NCBI RefSeq assembly: GCF_002192455.1
Contig: NZ_CP021744.1
Coordinates: forward strand, 5,179,501 to 5,243,500
From: Streptomyces albireticuli
GTDB lineage: Bacteria; Actinomycetota; Actinomycetes; Streptomycetales; Streptomycetaceae
Length of the DNA: 64,000 bases
Direction of reading: 5' to 3'
The translations under genes were made by a program, and so were the position numbers. The notes under the pieces were generated by a model that saw nothing but the letters and a program-made list of their open reading frames with translations, did not search any database and was not told the DNA's origin. Numbering within the stretch: position 1 is the first letter of the stretch; each line of letters opens with the position of its first letter. Of this stretch, positions 1 to 8,239 are shown piece after piece.

Positions 1-154
1 AGGGGGCCTGGGGCTGGCCCGCGTACGGCGGCGGGGGCGGCGGGGCCTGCTGGGGGTAACCGTAGCCGGGCTGGCCGGGGGCGCCGCCCTGGCCGTACGG
101 GCCGGGCTGCTGGGGCGGCTGCTGGCCGTAGGGGCCCGGCTGGTTGTAGCTCAT
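1..154 (-). CDS. N-terminus of a Gly/Pro/Gln/Tyr-rich protein (3' end outside the window)
   Basis: Only the first 51 codons are present, reading from an ATG at 154 towards position 1. The peptide starts MSYNQPGPYGQQ and continues with nearly only Gly, Pro, Gln, Tyr and Ala, with repeated GPYGQ and QPGYG blocks. Streptomyces membrane proteins often carry such a disordered cytoplasmic N-terminus before their transmembrane helices, but no helix lies inside the window, so the family cannot be named. An A/G-rich stretch about 10 nt upstream could be the ribosome binding site. It is divergent from valS. The reading frame is convincing; the function is unknown. Confidence 0.6.
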   Translation of the reverse strand, partial: MSYNQPGPYGQQPPQQPGPYGQGGAPGQPGYGYPQQAPPPPPPYAGQPQAP

Positions 155-379
155 CGCGTCGTGTCTCTCTTCGAATCCGTGGGGGGAGTGGCAGAGTCTC
201 GTGACAGTCCGATCATCCTTCCTGATCTCTTACGCGGGCTTTACCACGAGGTGGCAACGGTTTCGGAACAGTTGCCCGGCAAGAGCCGCACCCCACGGCC
301 CGCGCGCCCCGCCCGCACCCCGCGCACGCCGCCCCGAATGGATTCGTAACCCCCGCGCACGCCCCCGTAGACTTCTCCC
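155..379. other. Divergent intergenic region upstream of valS
   Basis: This 225 bp gap separates the minus-strand Gly/Pro/Tyr-rich gene from valS. I see no convincing gene in it. Its right end carries the valS -10 box, described separately. Confidence 0.5.
368..373 (+). promoter_or_regulatory. Putative valS -10 box (leaderless transcript)
   Basis: TAGACT ends six bases before the valS GTG and there is no purine-rich ribosome binding site between them. In Streptomyces this spacing is typical of leaderless mRNAs whose first nucleotide is at or near the start codon. The -35 region is weak. Confidence 0.55.
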
Positions 380-3013
380 GTGACCGAGAACACTCAGCGC
401 CCCGACAGCGGGCCGAACGACAGCAACCCCGAACTGCCGACCCAGTACGCGCCGGCCGATGTAGAGGGGCCGCTGTACGAGCGCTGGGTAGAGCGGGGCT
501 ACTTCGAGGCCGACGCGAAGAGCGACAAAGAGCCGTACACCATCGTCATCCCGCCGCCGAACGTCACGGGCTCGCTCCACCTGGGCCACGCCTTCGAGCA
601 CACGCTGATCGACGCCCTCACGCGTCGCAAGCGCATGCAGGGCTTCGAGGTCCTGTGGCAGCCCGGCATGGACCACGCCGGCATCGCCACACAGAACGTG
701 GTCGAGCGTGAGCTGGCCAAGGAGGGCAAGTCCCGGCACGACCTCGGCCGCGAGGCGTTCGTCGAGCGCGTGTGGCAGTGGAAGGCCGAGTCGGGCGGCC
801 AGATCTCGGGGCAGATGCGCCGCCTCGGTGACGGTGTTGCCTGGTCGCGCGAGCGCTTCACCATGGACGAGGGCCTCTCCAAGGCCGTCCAGACGATCTT
901 CAAGAAGCTCTACGACGACGAGCTGATCTACCGCGCCGAGCGCATCATCAACTGGTGCCCGCGCTGCCTGACCGCCATCTCGGACATCGAGGTGGAGTAC
1001 CAGAACGACGAGGGCGAGCTCGTCTCGATCCGCTACGGCGAGGGTGACGCCTCCATCGTCGTCGCCACGACCCGCGCCGAGACGATGCTCGGCGACACCG
1101 CCGTCGCCGTCCACCCCGAGGACGAGCGCTACAAGCACCTGGTCGGCACCGAGATCGAGCTGCCGCTCACCGGCCGCCGCATCCCCGTCGTCGCCGACGA
1201 GCACGTCGACCCGGAGTTCGGCACGGGCGCCGTCAAGGTCACCCCGGCCCACGACCCGAACGACTTCGAGATCGGCCAGCGGCACGACCTGCCGTCGCTC
1301 ACCGTCCTGGACGAGCGCGCGGTGATCACCGCGCACGGCCCCTTCCAGGGCCTGGACCGCATGGAGGCGCGCAGCGCCATCGTCGCGGCCCTGCGCGCCG
1401 AGGGCCGCATCGTCGCCGAGAAGCGCCCGTACGAGCACTCCGTCGGCCACTGCTCGCGCTGCAAGACGACCATCGAGCCCCGGCTGTCGATGCAGTGGTG
1501 GGTCAAGGTCGGCCCGCTGGCCGAGTCGGCCAGCAAGGCGGTCCGGGACGGCGACGTCGCCATCCACCCGAAGGAGATGGAGTCCCGCTACTTCGGCTGG
1601 GTCGACAACCTCCACGACTGGTGCATCTCGCGCCAGCTGTGGTGGGGCCACCGCATCCCGGTCTGGTACGGCCCGAACGGCGAGATGGTCTGCGTCGGAC
1701 CGGACGACGAGGCGCCCACGGGCGAGGGCTGGCACCAGGAGACGGACGTCCTGGACACCTGGTTCTCCTCCGGCCTGTGGCCCTTCTCCACGCTCGGCTG
1801 GCCCGAGAAGACCGAGAGCGTCGAGAAGTTCTACCCGAACTCCGTCCTGGTCACCGGCTACGACATCCTCTTCTTCTGGGTCGTCCGGATGATGATGTTC
1901 GGCATGTACGCGATGGACGGCAAGCCGCCGTTCCACACCATCGCCCTGCACGGCATGGTCCGCGACCAGTTCGGCAAGAAGATGTCGAAGTCCTTCGGCA
2001 ACGCGGTCAACCCGCTCGACTGGATGGACAAGTACGGCTCCGACGCCGTCCGCTTCACCCTCGCCCGCGGCGCCAACCCCGGCGTCGACGTGCCGATCGG
2101 CGAGGACTGGGTCCAGGGTTCGCGCAACTTCGCGAACAAGATCTGGAACGCGACCCGGTTCGCGATGATGAACGGCGCCACGGTCGAGGGCGACCTGCCG
2201 CCCGTCGAGCAGATGTCGGCCACCGACCGCTGGATCCTCTCGCGCCTCAACGCCGTCGTCGCCGAGGTGGACGCGCTCTACGACGACTACCAGTTCGCGA
2301 AGCTCTCCGACGCGCTGTTCCACTTCGCGTGGGACGAGGTCTTCGACTGGTACGTCGAGCTGTCCAAGACCACCTTCCAGAAGGGCGGTGCCGAGGCCGA
2401 GGTCTCGCGCCGCGTCCTGGGCGAGGTCCTCGACGTCACCCTCAAGCTCCTGCACCCGGTCGTGCCCTTCGTCACCGAGACGCTGTGGACCACGCTCACC
2501 GGCAAGGAGTCCGTCGTCATCGCCGACTGGCCGAAGGACAGCGGTTTCCGTGACGCGGCCGCCGAGCAGGAGATCGCGACGGTCCAGCAGGTCGTCACCG
2601 AGGTCCGCCGCTTCCGCTCCGACCAGGGCCTCCAGCCCGGCCAGAAGGTCCCGGCCCAGCTGGACCTGACCGGCACGGCGCTCGCCGCCCACGAGGACGC
2701 GATGCGTTCGCTGCTGCGCCTCCAGCCGGCCGGTGAGGGTTTCGCCGCCACCGCCTCGCTGCCCGTCGCCGGCGCCACCGTCGCCCTCGACCTGTCCGGC
2801 ACGATCGACGTCGAGGCCGAGCGCAAGCGTCTGACCAAGGCGCTGGCCGCCGCCGAGAAGGACAAGGCGCAGTCCACGGCCAAGCTCGGCAACGAGGCGT
2901 TCCTCGCCAAGGCCGCCGAGGTCGCCGTGGAGAAGATCCGCAAGCGGCTGGAGACGGCCGACGCGGACATCGAGCGGATCAGCGCGCAGCTGGCGGGGCT
3001 GCCGAAGGGCTGA
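380..3013 (+). CDS. valS: Valyl-tRNA synthetase
   Basis: An 877-residue class Ia aminoacyl-tRNA synthetase that charges tRNA-Val in the cytoplasm. The HIGH signature is HLGH at residues 67-70, within PPPNVTGSLHLGH, and the KMSKS signature is exact at 534-538. Between them lies the CP1 editing domain that clears Thr-tRNA-Val. The C-terminal 60-70 residues, rich in Lys, Glu and Ala, form the Val-specific coiled-coil arm. Length is normal for the family. The GTG at 380 is favoured because a TAGACT -10 box lies immediately upstream, suggesting leaderless translation. A strong hairpin follows the stop codon. A folC gene lies downstream but is separated by the envelope gene block at 3175-10981. Confidence 0.97.
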   Translation: MTENTQRPDSGPNDSNPELPTQYAPADVEGPLYERWVERGYFEADAKSDKEPYTIVIPPPNVTGSLHLGHAFEHTLIDALTRRKRMQGFEVLWQPGMDHAGIATQNVVERELAKEGKSRHDLGREAFVERVWQWKAESGGQISGQMRRLGDGVAWSRERFTMDEGLSKAVQTIFKKLYDDELIYRAERIINWCPRCLTAISDIEVEYQNDEGELVSIRYGEGDASIVVATTRAETMLGDTAVAVHPEDERYKHLVGTEIELPLTGRRIPVVADEHVDPEFGTGAVKVTPAHDPNDFEIGQRHDLPSLTVLDERAVITAHGPFQGLDRMEARSAIVAALRAEGRIVAEKRPYEHSVGHCSRCKTTIEPRLSMQWWVKVGPLAESASKAVRDGDVAIHPKEMESRYFGWVDNLHDWCISRQLWWGHRIPVWYGPNGEMVCVGPDDEAPTGEGWHQETDVLDTWFSSGLWPFSTLGWPEKTESVEKFYPNSVLVTGYDILFFWVVRMMMFGMYAMDGKPPFHTIALHGMVRDQFGKKMSKSFGNAVNPLDWMDKYGSDAVRFTLARGANPGVDVPIGEDWVQGSRNFANKIWNATRFAMMNGATVEGDLPPVEQMSATDRWILSRLNAVVAEVDALYDDYQFAKLSDALFHFAWDEVFDWYVELSKTTFQKGGAEAEVSRRVLGEVLDVTLKLLHPVVPFVTETLWTTLTGKESVVIADWPKDSGFRDAAAEQEIATVQQVVTEVRRFRSDQGLQPGQKVPAQLDLTGTALAAHEDAMRSLLRLQPAGEGFAATASLPVAGATVALDLSGTIDVEAERKRLTKALAAAEKDKAQSTAKLGNEAFLAKAAEVAVEKIRKRLETADADIERISAQLAGLPKG

Positions 3014-3033
3014 GTCGGCGCCGCCGGGTTCTG

Positions 3034-3069
3034 AAACGGCCCCCGTACCCATGGGTACGGGGGCCGTTT
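3034..3069 (+). terminator. Hairpin terminator after valS
   Basis: A perfect 17-bp inverted repeat (AAACGGCCCCCGTACCC and its complement) with almost no loop sits 20 bases past the valS stop. The stem ends in AAA/TTT, and the element is symmetrical, so it could act in both directions. Confidence 0.8.
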
Positions 3070-3108
3070 GCAGGTCTCGACCGGCCCTGTCCCTGCGGGC
3101 CGGTGGGG

Positions 3109-3145
3109 GCTTGTCGCGCAGTTCCCCGCGCCCCTGACGGGGCGC
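3109..3145. repeat. Dispersed Streptomyces-type intergenic repeat
   Basis: The segment around TCGCGCAGTTCCCCGCGCCC ends in a GCGCCCC/GGGGCGC inverted repeat. I recognise this sequence as recurring between genes in many Streptomyces chromosomes; that is memory, not a search. It lies between the valS terminator and the converging gene stop at 3175. Confidence 0.4.
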
Positions 3146-3174
3146 AGCACTCCGTCGCGCTTCCGGCGGAGTGT

Positions 3175-4413
3175 CTAACGCGCCGCCCACGGCCTCGATC
3201 GGTTCGGATCCCACATCGGCCCCCACGGGCCCTCCACGAGGGCGTCGCCCTCCTCCGGCAGCGGCCCGCGCCGACCGCGGCGGTGCTGCGGCCAGAACAG
3301 CACGTACGCCGTCGACACCGCCACGAAGCACAGCCGGATCAGGCCCTTGGCCGCCTCGTCGGGGACGGCGAAGACGCTGCCGTAGAGCACGATCAGCGCG
3401 ATCCAGCTCCACCACGGCACCAGGCGCCGCTGCCCGCACACGTCCCACAGGAGGGTGCCGAGCAGCACGGAGGCGGTGTAGTAGGTGTAGACGCTGGGGT
3501 CGAGGAGGATGCGGGCGTTCGCGCCCAGCAGCACCACGCCGGCCCAGCGGCCGCGCCACACGGCGATCGCGCCGAGCGCGAGGCCGAGCGCGGCCTGTGC
3601 GGGGCGGGCCCAGTCGGGGGTGACGGGGGTGTTGCCGCCGAGCCAGCGCAGCGCGGACGCGGGGTTGTTGGGGATGGTGAACTTCGCCGCGGCGAAGGAG
3701 TCCGGGGCCGCGACGAAGAACGGCAGCCAGGCGACGGCCAGCAGGGCCCCGCACCAGAGGACCGCCCGCAGCCACCGGTCCCGGGGGAGGGCGAGGATCA
3801 GCGGGACGAACGCGAGCGCGGTCGGCTTCGAATCCATCGCCAGCGCCAGGCAGATGCCCACGGCGGCCGGGTTGCAGCGGGTCAGGAACCAGACGGCCAG
3901 CGCGGTGAAGAACAGCGCGAGCACGTCGTCGAGGTGCCCGAAGCGCACCGAGACCTCGATCCACATGGGGATGAAGGCCAGCCCGGCGATGAGGACGCGC
4001 TGCCGCAGCCGCTGGTGGTTGGTGCCGGTGCCCAGGAAGTGGATGGCGGCGCTGCGGCCCGCGAGGACCACGATGACCAGGCCCAGGGCGGACATGAACG
4101 CCGCCGCGAGGAACTGGCCCATGTGTTCCGAGAAGGGGTTGAACAGCCCCGCGACCAGGAAGCTGATGGGCCCCATCTGGAGCTCGGGGTGGTGGGCGTA
4201 GAGGTTGAGCCCGCCGGTGCCGTCGCCGTCCGCGCCCTGGTAGATCAGCTCGCCGCCGGTCCGCAGATAGTGCCAGGAGAAGCCGCCGCTGGGCTCCACG
4301 ACCGCGAACCACAGCACCGTCCACGCCGTGAGCAGCAGCAGGTGCATCCGCGTGCTGATTTCCGGTACCCGCACAACACTCCCGTTCCGCCACCCGGAAC
4401 CGCTCCGGGACAT
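3175..4413 (-). CDS. Polytopic membrane protein, possibly a GT-C type glycosyltransferase
   Basis: A 412-residue protein dominated by hydrophobic helices, the first at about residues 23-40 after a short polar head and the last at about 350-370, with a polar, Arg/Pro-rich tail. A proline- and aromatic-rich loop after the first helix and the general plan resemble bacterial polyprenyl-sugar-dependent GT-C glycosyltransferases (GT87/DUF2029-like), but no diagnostic DD or DE motif is certain, so this is a guess. It is on the same strand as the family 2 glycosyltransferase and the epimerase behind it, with a gap of about 107 bp, which suggests a surface-glycan role. The ATG at 4413 lacks a clear ribosome binding site; M23, just before the first helix, is an alternative start. 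Confidence 0.6.
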   Translation of the reverse strand: MSRSGSGWRNGSVVRVPEISTRMHLLLLTAWTVLWFAVVEPSGGFSWHYLRTGGELIYQGADGDGTGGLNLYAHHPELQMGPISFLVAGLFNPFSEHMGQFLAAAFMSALGLVIVVLAGRSAAIHFLGTGTNHQRLRQRVLIAGLAFIPMWIEVSVRFGHLDDVLALFFTALAVWFLTRCNPAAVGICLALAMDSKPTALAFVPLILALPRDRWLRAVLWCGALLAVAWLPFFVAAPDSFAAAKFTIPNNPASALRWLGGNTPVTPDWARPAQAALGLALGAIAVWRGRWAGVVLLGANARILLDPSVYTYYTASVLLGTLLWDVCGQRRLVPWWSWIALIVLYGSVFAVPDEAAKGLIRLCFVAVSTAYVLFWPQHRRGRRGPLPEEGDALVEGPWGPMWDPNRSRPWAAR

Positions 4414-4520
4414 GAGTCACCGGGGGTCAGATGGCGTAACGGGAGTGGAGGTTGCTCCATGGGCCGATTCTGTGACCCACTTCATGGTTTGCGCGCGGGG
4501 GGCCGCAGAAGGCCGGAGGG

Positions 4521-5885
4521 TCAGCTTTCGACGGCCACCGGGCCGGAGGTGACGACCTCGGCGTTGCGGCGGGTCTTGGCCCAGCCGTTGCGGCCCCGCA
4601 GCATCCGGACGAAGCCGCGCGCGGACGCCGGGAAGAGGTGGTACGCGTACACCCACAGGGCCAGGCCCCACAGCAGGGAGACGAGCAGCGAGCTGCCGGG
4701 CGCGCGGTCCCGGCGGTAGACCGGGCCCCACAGGACGAACGGCAGGACAGAGACCACGGCCAGGGCGATCACCAGCGGCCACAGGGCCAGCATGCCGCCG
4801 AACGCCTCGCCGAAGCCCTCCTCGGCGACGGTCAGGCCGAGCACGGCGAACATCACGGCGCACAGCGCGAGGGTCACCAGGTGGGCGACGGGCTGGAGGA
4901 AGGTGTACAGCGTCTCCAGGACGCCCTTGCCGCCGTAGTGGCGGGACGAGACGATGCGCGGCGCGTAGCGGACGCACTGGAGGTTGCCCTGGGCCCAGCG
5001 GGTGCGCTGGGTGAGGAAGCGGCGGCCGTGCGGCAGCCCCTCCTGAGAGACCCAGGTGTCGGCTATGTGGGCTATCCGGTCACCGTTGAGGATCATGTGC
5101 AGCCCCAGCTCGTAGTCCTCCAGGAGCGCGCCGCGCTTCCACGGGCGGCGCTCGGCGGCCGCGATGCGGTCCAGGGCGGCGAGCCGGGTGAACTGGCCGT
5201 TGCCGCCGAGGCCGACGGAGCCCGTGCGGCCGCGCAGCAGCTGCATGCCGGCGTTGGAGACGGAGAACTCCATGTCCTGCATCCGGACCAGGAGGCGGGC
5301 GAAGGCGTTGCGGACCCGGCCGCGGTCGGCCAGCGGACGCGGGTCCTCGGCGTTGCGCATGTGCACGCTGACCTGGATGCCGCCGATCTCCGGGTCGCCG
5401 AAGCCGGCGGGGCCGCTGACGCGGGCCAGGGCCCGCGGGTCGAGCTGGCCGTCGGCGTCGATGACGCACACGACGACCTTCTCGCGGTCGGTGTCCTCCG
5501 ACAGGAACTGGTTCAGCTCGTCGTACGCGGCGTTGAGGGCCGCGCCCTTGCCCTGCCGGGCCTCGGGCCGGCGGCGGCTGACGAGGTGCACACGGCGGTC
5601 GGTCTCGGCGCGCTCGGCCACGATCGCGCCGGTGCGGTCCTCGCTGTCGTCGTCGATCACCCAGACGTGGGCGCCCGGGTGGTCGGCGCGCAGCCGCTCC
5701 ACGGTGGTGCCGACGACCGCCTCCTCGTCCCGGCAGGGCACGAAGAAGTGCCACTCGTGGGACGCCGGGTCGCCGTCCTCGACGGCGGGGCGGCGCAGGT
5801 AGGCGTTCCGGGCCCCCGCCCAGTAGAGCAGGAAGCAGATCAGGAGGAGGAAGGGGAAGGCGAGCAGGAAGGGGCTGGAGAACAT
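4521..5885 (-). CDS. Membrane-bound family 2 glycosyltransferase
   Basis: A 454-residue protein with an N-terminal transmembrane helix (about 5-25), a cytoplasmic GT-A catalytic domain and a cluster of helices at the C-terminus. Catalytic landmarks are the acidic VIDDDSED nucleotide-binding motif, DADGQ (the DxD-like metal site), an ED pair in ALLEDYELG, and the Q-x-x-RW motif as QRTRWAQG. The layout is that of processive or polymer-forming GT2 enzymes (hyaluronan, cellulose or poly-GlcNAc synthase-like). The ATG at 5885 has GGAG about 8 nt upstream. The gene sits 69 bp behind the UDP-GlcNAc 2-epimerase gene and is probably cotranscribed with it, so a ManNAc- or GlcNAc-containing envelope polymer is a reasonable but unproven product. 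Confidence 0.85.
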   Translation of the reverse strand: MFSSPFLLAFPFLLLICFLLYWAGARNAYLRRPAVEDGDPASHEWHFFVPCRDEEAVVGTTVERLRADHPGAHVWVIDDDSEDRTGAIVAERAETDRRVHLVSRRRPEARQGKGAALNAAYDELNQFLSEDTDREKVVVCVIDADGQLDPRALARVSGPAGFGDPEIGGIQVSVHMRNAEDPRPLADRGRVRNAFARLLVRMQDMEFSVSNAGMQLLRGRTGSVGLGGNGQFTRLAALDRIAAAERRPWKRGALLEDYELGLHMILNGDRIAHIADTWVSQEGLPHGRRFLTQRTRWAQGNLQCVRYAPRIVSSRHYGGKGVLETLYTFLQPVAHLVTLALCAVMFAVLGLTVAEEGFGEAFGGMLALWPLVIALAVVSVLPFVLWGPVYRRDRAPGSSLLVSLLWGLALWVYAYHLFPASARGFVRMLRGRNGWAKTRRNAEVVTSGPVAVES

Positions 5886-5954
5886 GCGGTGCTCCTGGGC
5901 GGGTCGTGGTGGCGGCCGTCTGCGACGGAAGGGGCGGGCGGGGGAGGGGAACCC

Positions 5955-7103
5955 CTACGCGGCCGCCGCGAGCTCCGCCGGCGCCGCGATCGCGGCCAGC
6001 AGGGTCACGATCCGGTCCGACGCCAGGCCGTCGCCGAAGGGGCTCGGGAGCGACGACAGGCGGGCCAGGCCCTCCGGCCCCTCCGCGAGGCGGCGACGGG
6101 CCGCGTGCCCGATCTCCGCGCCCGGCTCCACCAGGTCCGCGAAGTCCGCCATGGCCTCCGGCCGCTCCGTGGAGCGGCGCACGACCACCAGCGGGCGGCC
6201 CAGCACCGTGCACTCCTCCTGGATGCCGCCGGAGTCGGAGACCAGCAGCGCCGCGTGGCGGGCCAGGGCCAGGAACTCGCCGTAGCCGAGCGGGCGGGTC
6301 ACGGTCAGGCCGGCCAGCAGGTGCTCCAGGCCGGCGGCCTCGATCCGGGCCCGGGTGCGGGGGTGCAGCGGCAGGACGACCGGCCGGCCGTCGGCCACGA
6401 GCGCGGCGAGCTCGGTGAAGATCGCCCGCAGCGCCTCGGGGGAGTCGGTGTTCTCGGGGCGGTGGACCGTGGCCAGGACGTACGAGTCCGGGGTCAGCCC
6501 GTGCCGCGCCAGCAGCTCCGCGCGGGCGGCGGCGTCCGGCAGCTGGCCGTGCACGGCCTCCACCACGGTGTTGCCGGTGACGACGACGCGGGAGTCCGCC
6601 ACGCCCTCGGCGAGGAGGTTGGCGCGGTTGTCCTCGGTGGCGGCGCACAGCACGTCGGCGATGCGGTCGATGAGGACGCGGTTGTGCTCCTCCGGCATGT
6701 TGCGGTCGTGGCTGCGCAGCCCGGCCTCGACGTGCAGCAGCGGGATGCCCCGGGCGTTGGCGGCGAGCGCGCCGGCGAGGGCGGCGTTGGTGTCGCCCTG
6801 GACGACGACGGCCAGCGGCGGCTCGGCGGTGAACAGCTCGTCGAGCTGCGCGAGCGCGGCGGAGATCTGCACGGCGCGCGGCTGCCCGCCGATGCCCGTC
6901 AGGAAGGTCGGCTCCGGCAGGCCCAGCTCGGCCAGGAAGCGGCCGGAGAGCTCCTCGTCGTAGTGCTGACCGGTGTGCACCAGGTGGGCGGCGGGGCCGA
7001 GGAGGCGGACGAGGTCGGTGAGCTTGACGAGCTCGGGGCGGGTACCGAGGACGACGGCGACGCTACGGGCGGGCAGGGCGCTGTTCGACGAGCTGTGCGA
7101 CAC
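5955..7103 (-). CDS. wecB: UDP-N-acetylglucosamine 2-epimerase (non-hydrolysing, WecB/MnaA type)
   Basis: A 382-residue cytoplasmic enzyme interconverting UDP-GlcNAc and UDP-ManNAc, the precursor of ManNAc-containing surface polymers. Family marks include the N-terminal GTRPELVKL motif, HTGQHYDEEL, VQGDTNAAL, the conserved HVEAGLRS segment, EEHNRVLIDRIAD, and SDSGGIQEE near residue 290, which binds the nucleotide sugar. Length is normal. The start is the GTG at 7103, preceded by AGGAGT at proper spacing. It is the first gene of an apparent minus-strand pair with the glycosyltransferase downstream. Upstream is a repeat-rich gap of over 400 bp rather than another gene. Confidence 0.9.
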   Translation of the reverse strand: MSHSSSNSALPARSVAVVLGTRPELVKLTDLVRLLGPAAHLVHTGQHYDEELSGRFLAELGLPEPTFLTGIGGQPRAVQISAALAQLDELFTAEPPLAVVVQGDTNAALAGALAANARGIPLLHVEAGLRSHDRNMPEEHNRVLIDRIADVLCAATEDNRANLLAEGVADSRVVVTGNTVVEAVHGQLPDAAARAELLARHGLTPDSYVLATVHRPENTDSPEALRAIFTELAALVADGRPVVLPLHPRTRARIEAAGLEHLLAGLTVTRPLGYGEFLALARHAALLVSDSGGIQEECTVLGRPLVVVRRSTERPEAMADFADLVEPGAEIGHAARRRLAEGPEGLARLSSLPSPFGDGLASDRIVTLLAAIAAPAELAAAA

Positions 7104-7286
7104 GGGGTGACTCCTGGGGCTGGCCGGGGGTGACAGCTCCAGAGCCTGTGGGGTGTCGGTTGCGGGGTGGGATGGGGTTGGGTTGCCGGACGGTTGCGAT
7201 CTTGTGGGGCGGGGTTGTGGGGGCTTTGGGCCTGGTGGGGGGTGGGACTTTGGTCCTGTGCGGGCTTGGGTGCGGGCTTGGACGCC

Positions 7287-7322
7287 GGGTGCGGGTGCGG
7301 GTGCGGGTGCGGGTGCGGGTGC
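7287..7322. repeat. GGGTGC hexamer array
   Basis: Six perfect head-to-tail copies of GGGTGC, with degenerate copies on both sides. It lies about 190 bp upstream of the epimerase start codon. Array length may vary between strains because such simple repeats slip. Confidence 0.85.
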
Positions 7323-7344
7323 TGGGGGTGCGGGGTGCTGGGTG

Positions 7345-7534
7345 CCGCTGCGCGGGGCCTTTCCCCGGCCCCGCCCCTTCCCGGAACCGGGGGCAAGCCC
7401 CCGGGCCCCCTTTCCGCGCTCCGCGCGGTGTCCTCAAGCGCCGGACGGGCTGGATTTCTCTCCGGGCGGTGTTCGAGCGCCGGGCGGGCTGGGTTTCCCT
7501 CCGGGCGGTGTCCTCAAGCGCCGGGCGGGCTGGA
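7345..7534. repeat. Dispersed intergenic repeat with three tandem tail units
   Basis: The first part (7345-7460) contains CCTTTCCCCGGCCCCGCCCC, a GGGGGCAAGCCCCC-type palindrome and CGCGCGGTGTCCTCAAGCGC. The tail unit built on CGGTGTCCTCAAGCGCCGG-CGGGCTGG is repeated three times with a period near 40 bp (about 7425, 7466, 7505). The last unit abuts the response regulator stop and forms a hairpin that may terminate that transcript. A reverse-orientation relative lies at 39034-39175. Confidence 0.65.
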
Positions 7535-8239
7535 TCAGCCCGAGCCGGAGCCCTCCCCGTTCGTCCGGTAGCGGTACCCCAGCCCCCGTACCGCCTCCAG
7601 CGGGTCCGCCGCCTCGTCGCCCGCCGCCTGGCGCAGCTTCCGGCGCAGTCTCAGGACCGCGAACTTCACGCGTTCCCGGCCCGTCCCCTCGGGGTCGTCC
7701 CAGACCCGGTCGAGCAGCTGGTCGGTGGTGATCACCCGGCCCCGGTTGCGTACGAGCACCTGGAGCAGCCGGTACTCGATGTCGCTGAGCCGTGCCTCCT
7801 GGCCCTGCCAGACCGCCGAGCGGCGCTCGGGCACCAGCCGCAGCCCGTCGTCGAAGGAGTCGCCCGCCCAGCGGGTGGGGTCCGTGCGGCGCAGCAGCGC
7901 CTCGACGCGGGCGAGCAGCTCGTCGTTGCCGAAGGGCTTGGGGAGGTAGTCGTCGGCACCGGCGCGCAGGCCGCGCACCCGGTCGGTCTCGGCGCCCCGG
8001 GCGGTGAGCAGCAGGACGGGCAGGTCGCTGAGGTCCCGGGTGCGCTCCAGCACCTCCCAGCCGTTGAGCTCGGGCAGCCCGATGTCCAGGAGCATGAGCG
8101 CGGGCCGCTCGGCGAAGAGCAGCCGCAGTCCTTCGCGGCCGTTGTCGGCGTGCAGGACCTCGTAGCCCGCGCGGGTGAGGAGCGTGCGGAGGGCGAGGGC
8201 CAGGTCGGCGTCGTCCTCGACGACCAGGACGCGGCTCAT
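7535..8239 (-). CDS. OmpR/PhoB-type response regulator
   Basis: A 234-residue DNA-binding regulator. The receiver domain (1-120) has acidic residues D9 and D10, the phosphoacceptor D52 in LLDIGLPE, and the conserved Lys in YLPKPF near 102. The C-terminal winged-helix domain ends with RGLGYRYR, typical of the Trans_reg_C family. Its ATG overlaps the stop of the histidine kinase gene (ATGA at 8236-8239), so the two are translationally coupled and form one two-component system. Target genes are not known. The divergent penicillin-binding protein gene behind the kinase makes an envelope-stress role plausible, but this is inferred from position only. Confidence 0.92.
   Translation of the reverse strand: MSRVLVVEDDADLALALRTLLTRAGYEVLHADNGREGLRLLFAERPALMLLDIGLPELNGWEVLERTRDLSDLPVLLLTARGAETDRVRGLRAGADDYLPKPFGNDELLARVEALLRRTDPTRWAGDSFDDGLRLVPERRSAVWQGQEARLSDIEYRLLQVLVRNRGRVITTDQLLDRVWDDPEGTGRERVKFAVLRLRRKLRQAAGDEAADPLEAVRGLGYRYRTNGEGSGSG

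Larger units (their letters stand above)
7104..7534. other. Repeat-rich intergenic region without a gene
   Basis: This stretch separates the epimerase start from the response regulator stop, both on the minus strand. Long open frames exist here but have skewed Gly/Val/Arg composition and no recognisable motifs. It holds a hexamer array (7287-7322) and a dispersed repeat with tandem iterations (7345-7534). A promoter for the epimerase gene must lie in its left part; I cannot point to a clear one. Confidence 0.5.

Noticed and set aside
230..4420. A 1396-codon open frame antisense to valS and neighbouring sequence
   Set aside because: It is the open antisense frame expected opposite a high-GC gene, with low-complexity Arg/Gly/Val composition. 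ValS on the other strand is unmistakable.
7130..7534. Gly/Val/Arg-rich open frames in the repeat-rich gap before the epimerase
   Set aside because: They translate the GGGTGC array and the dispersed repeat; no start signal or conserved motif.
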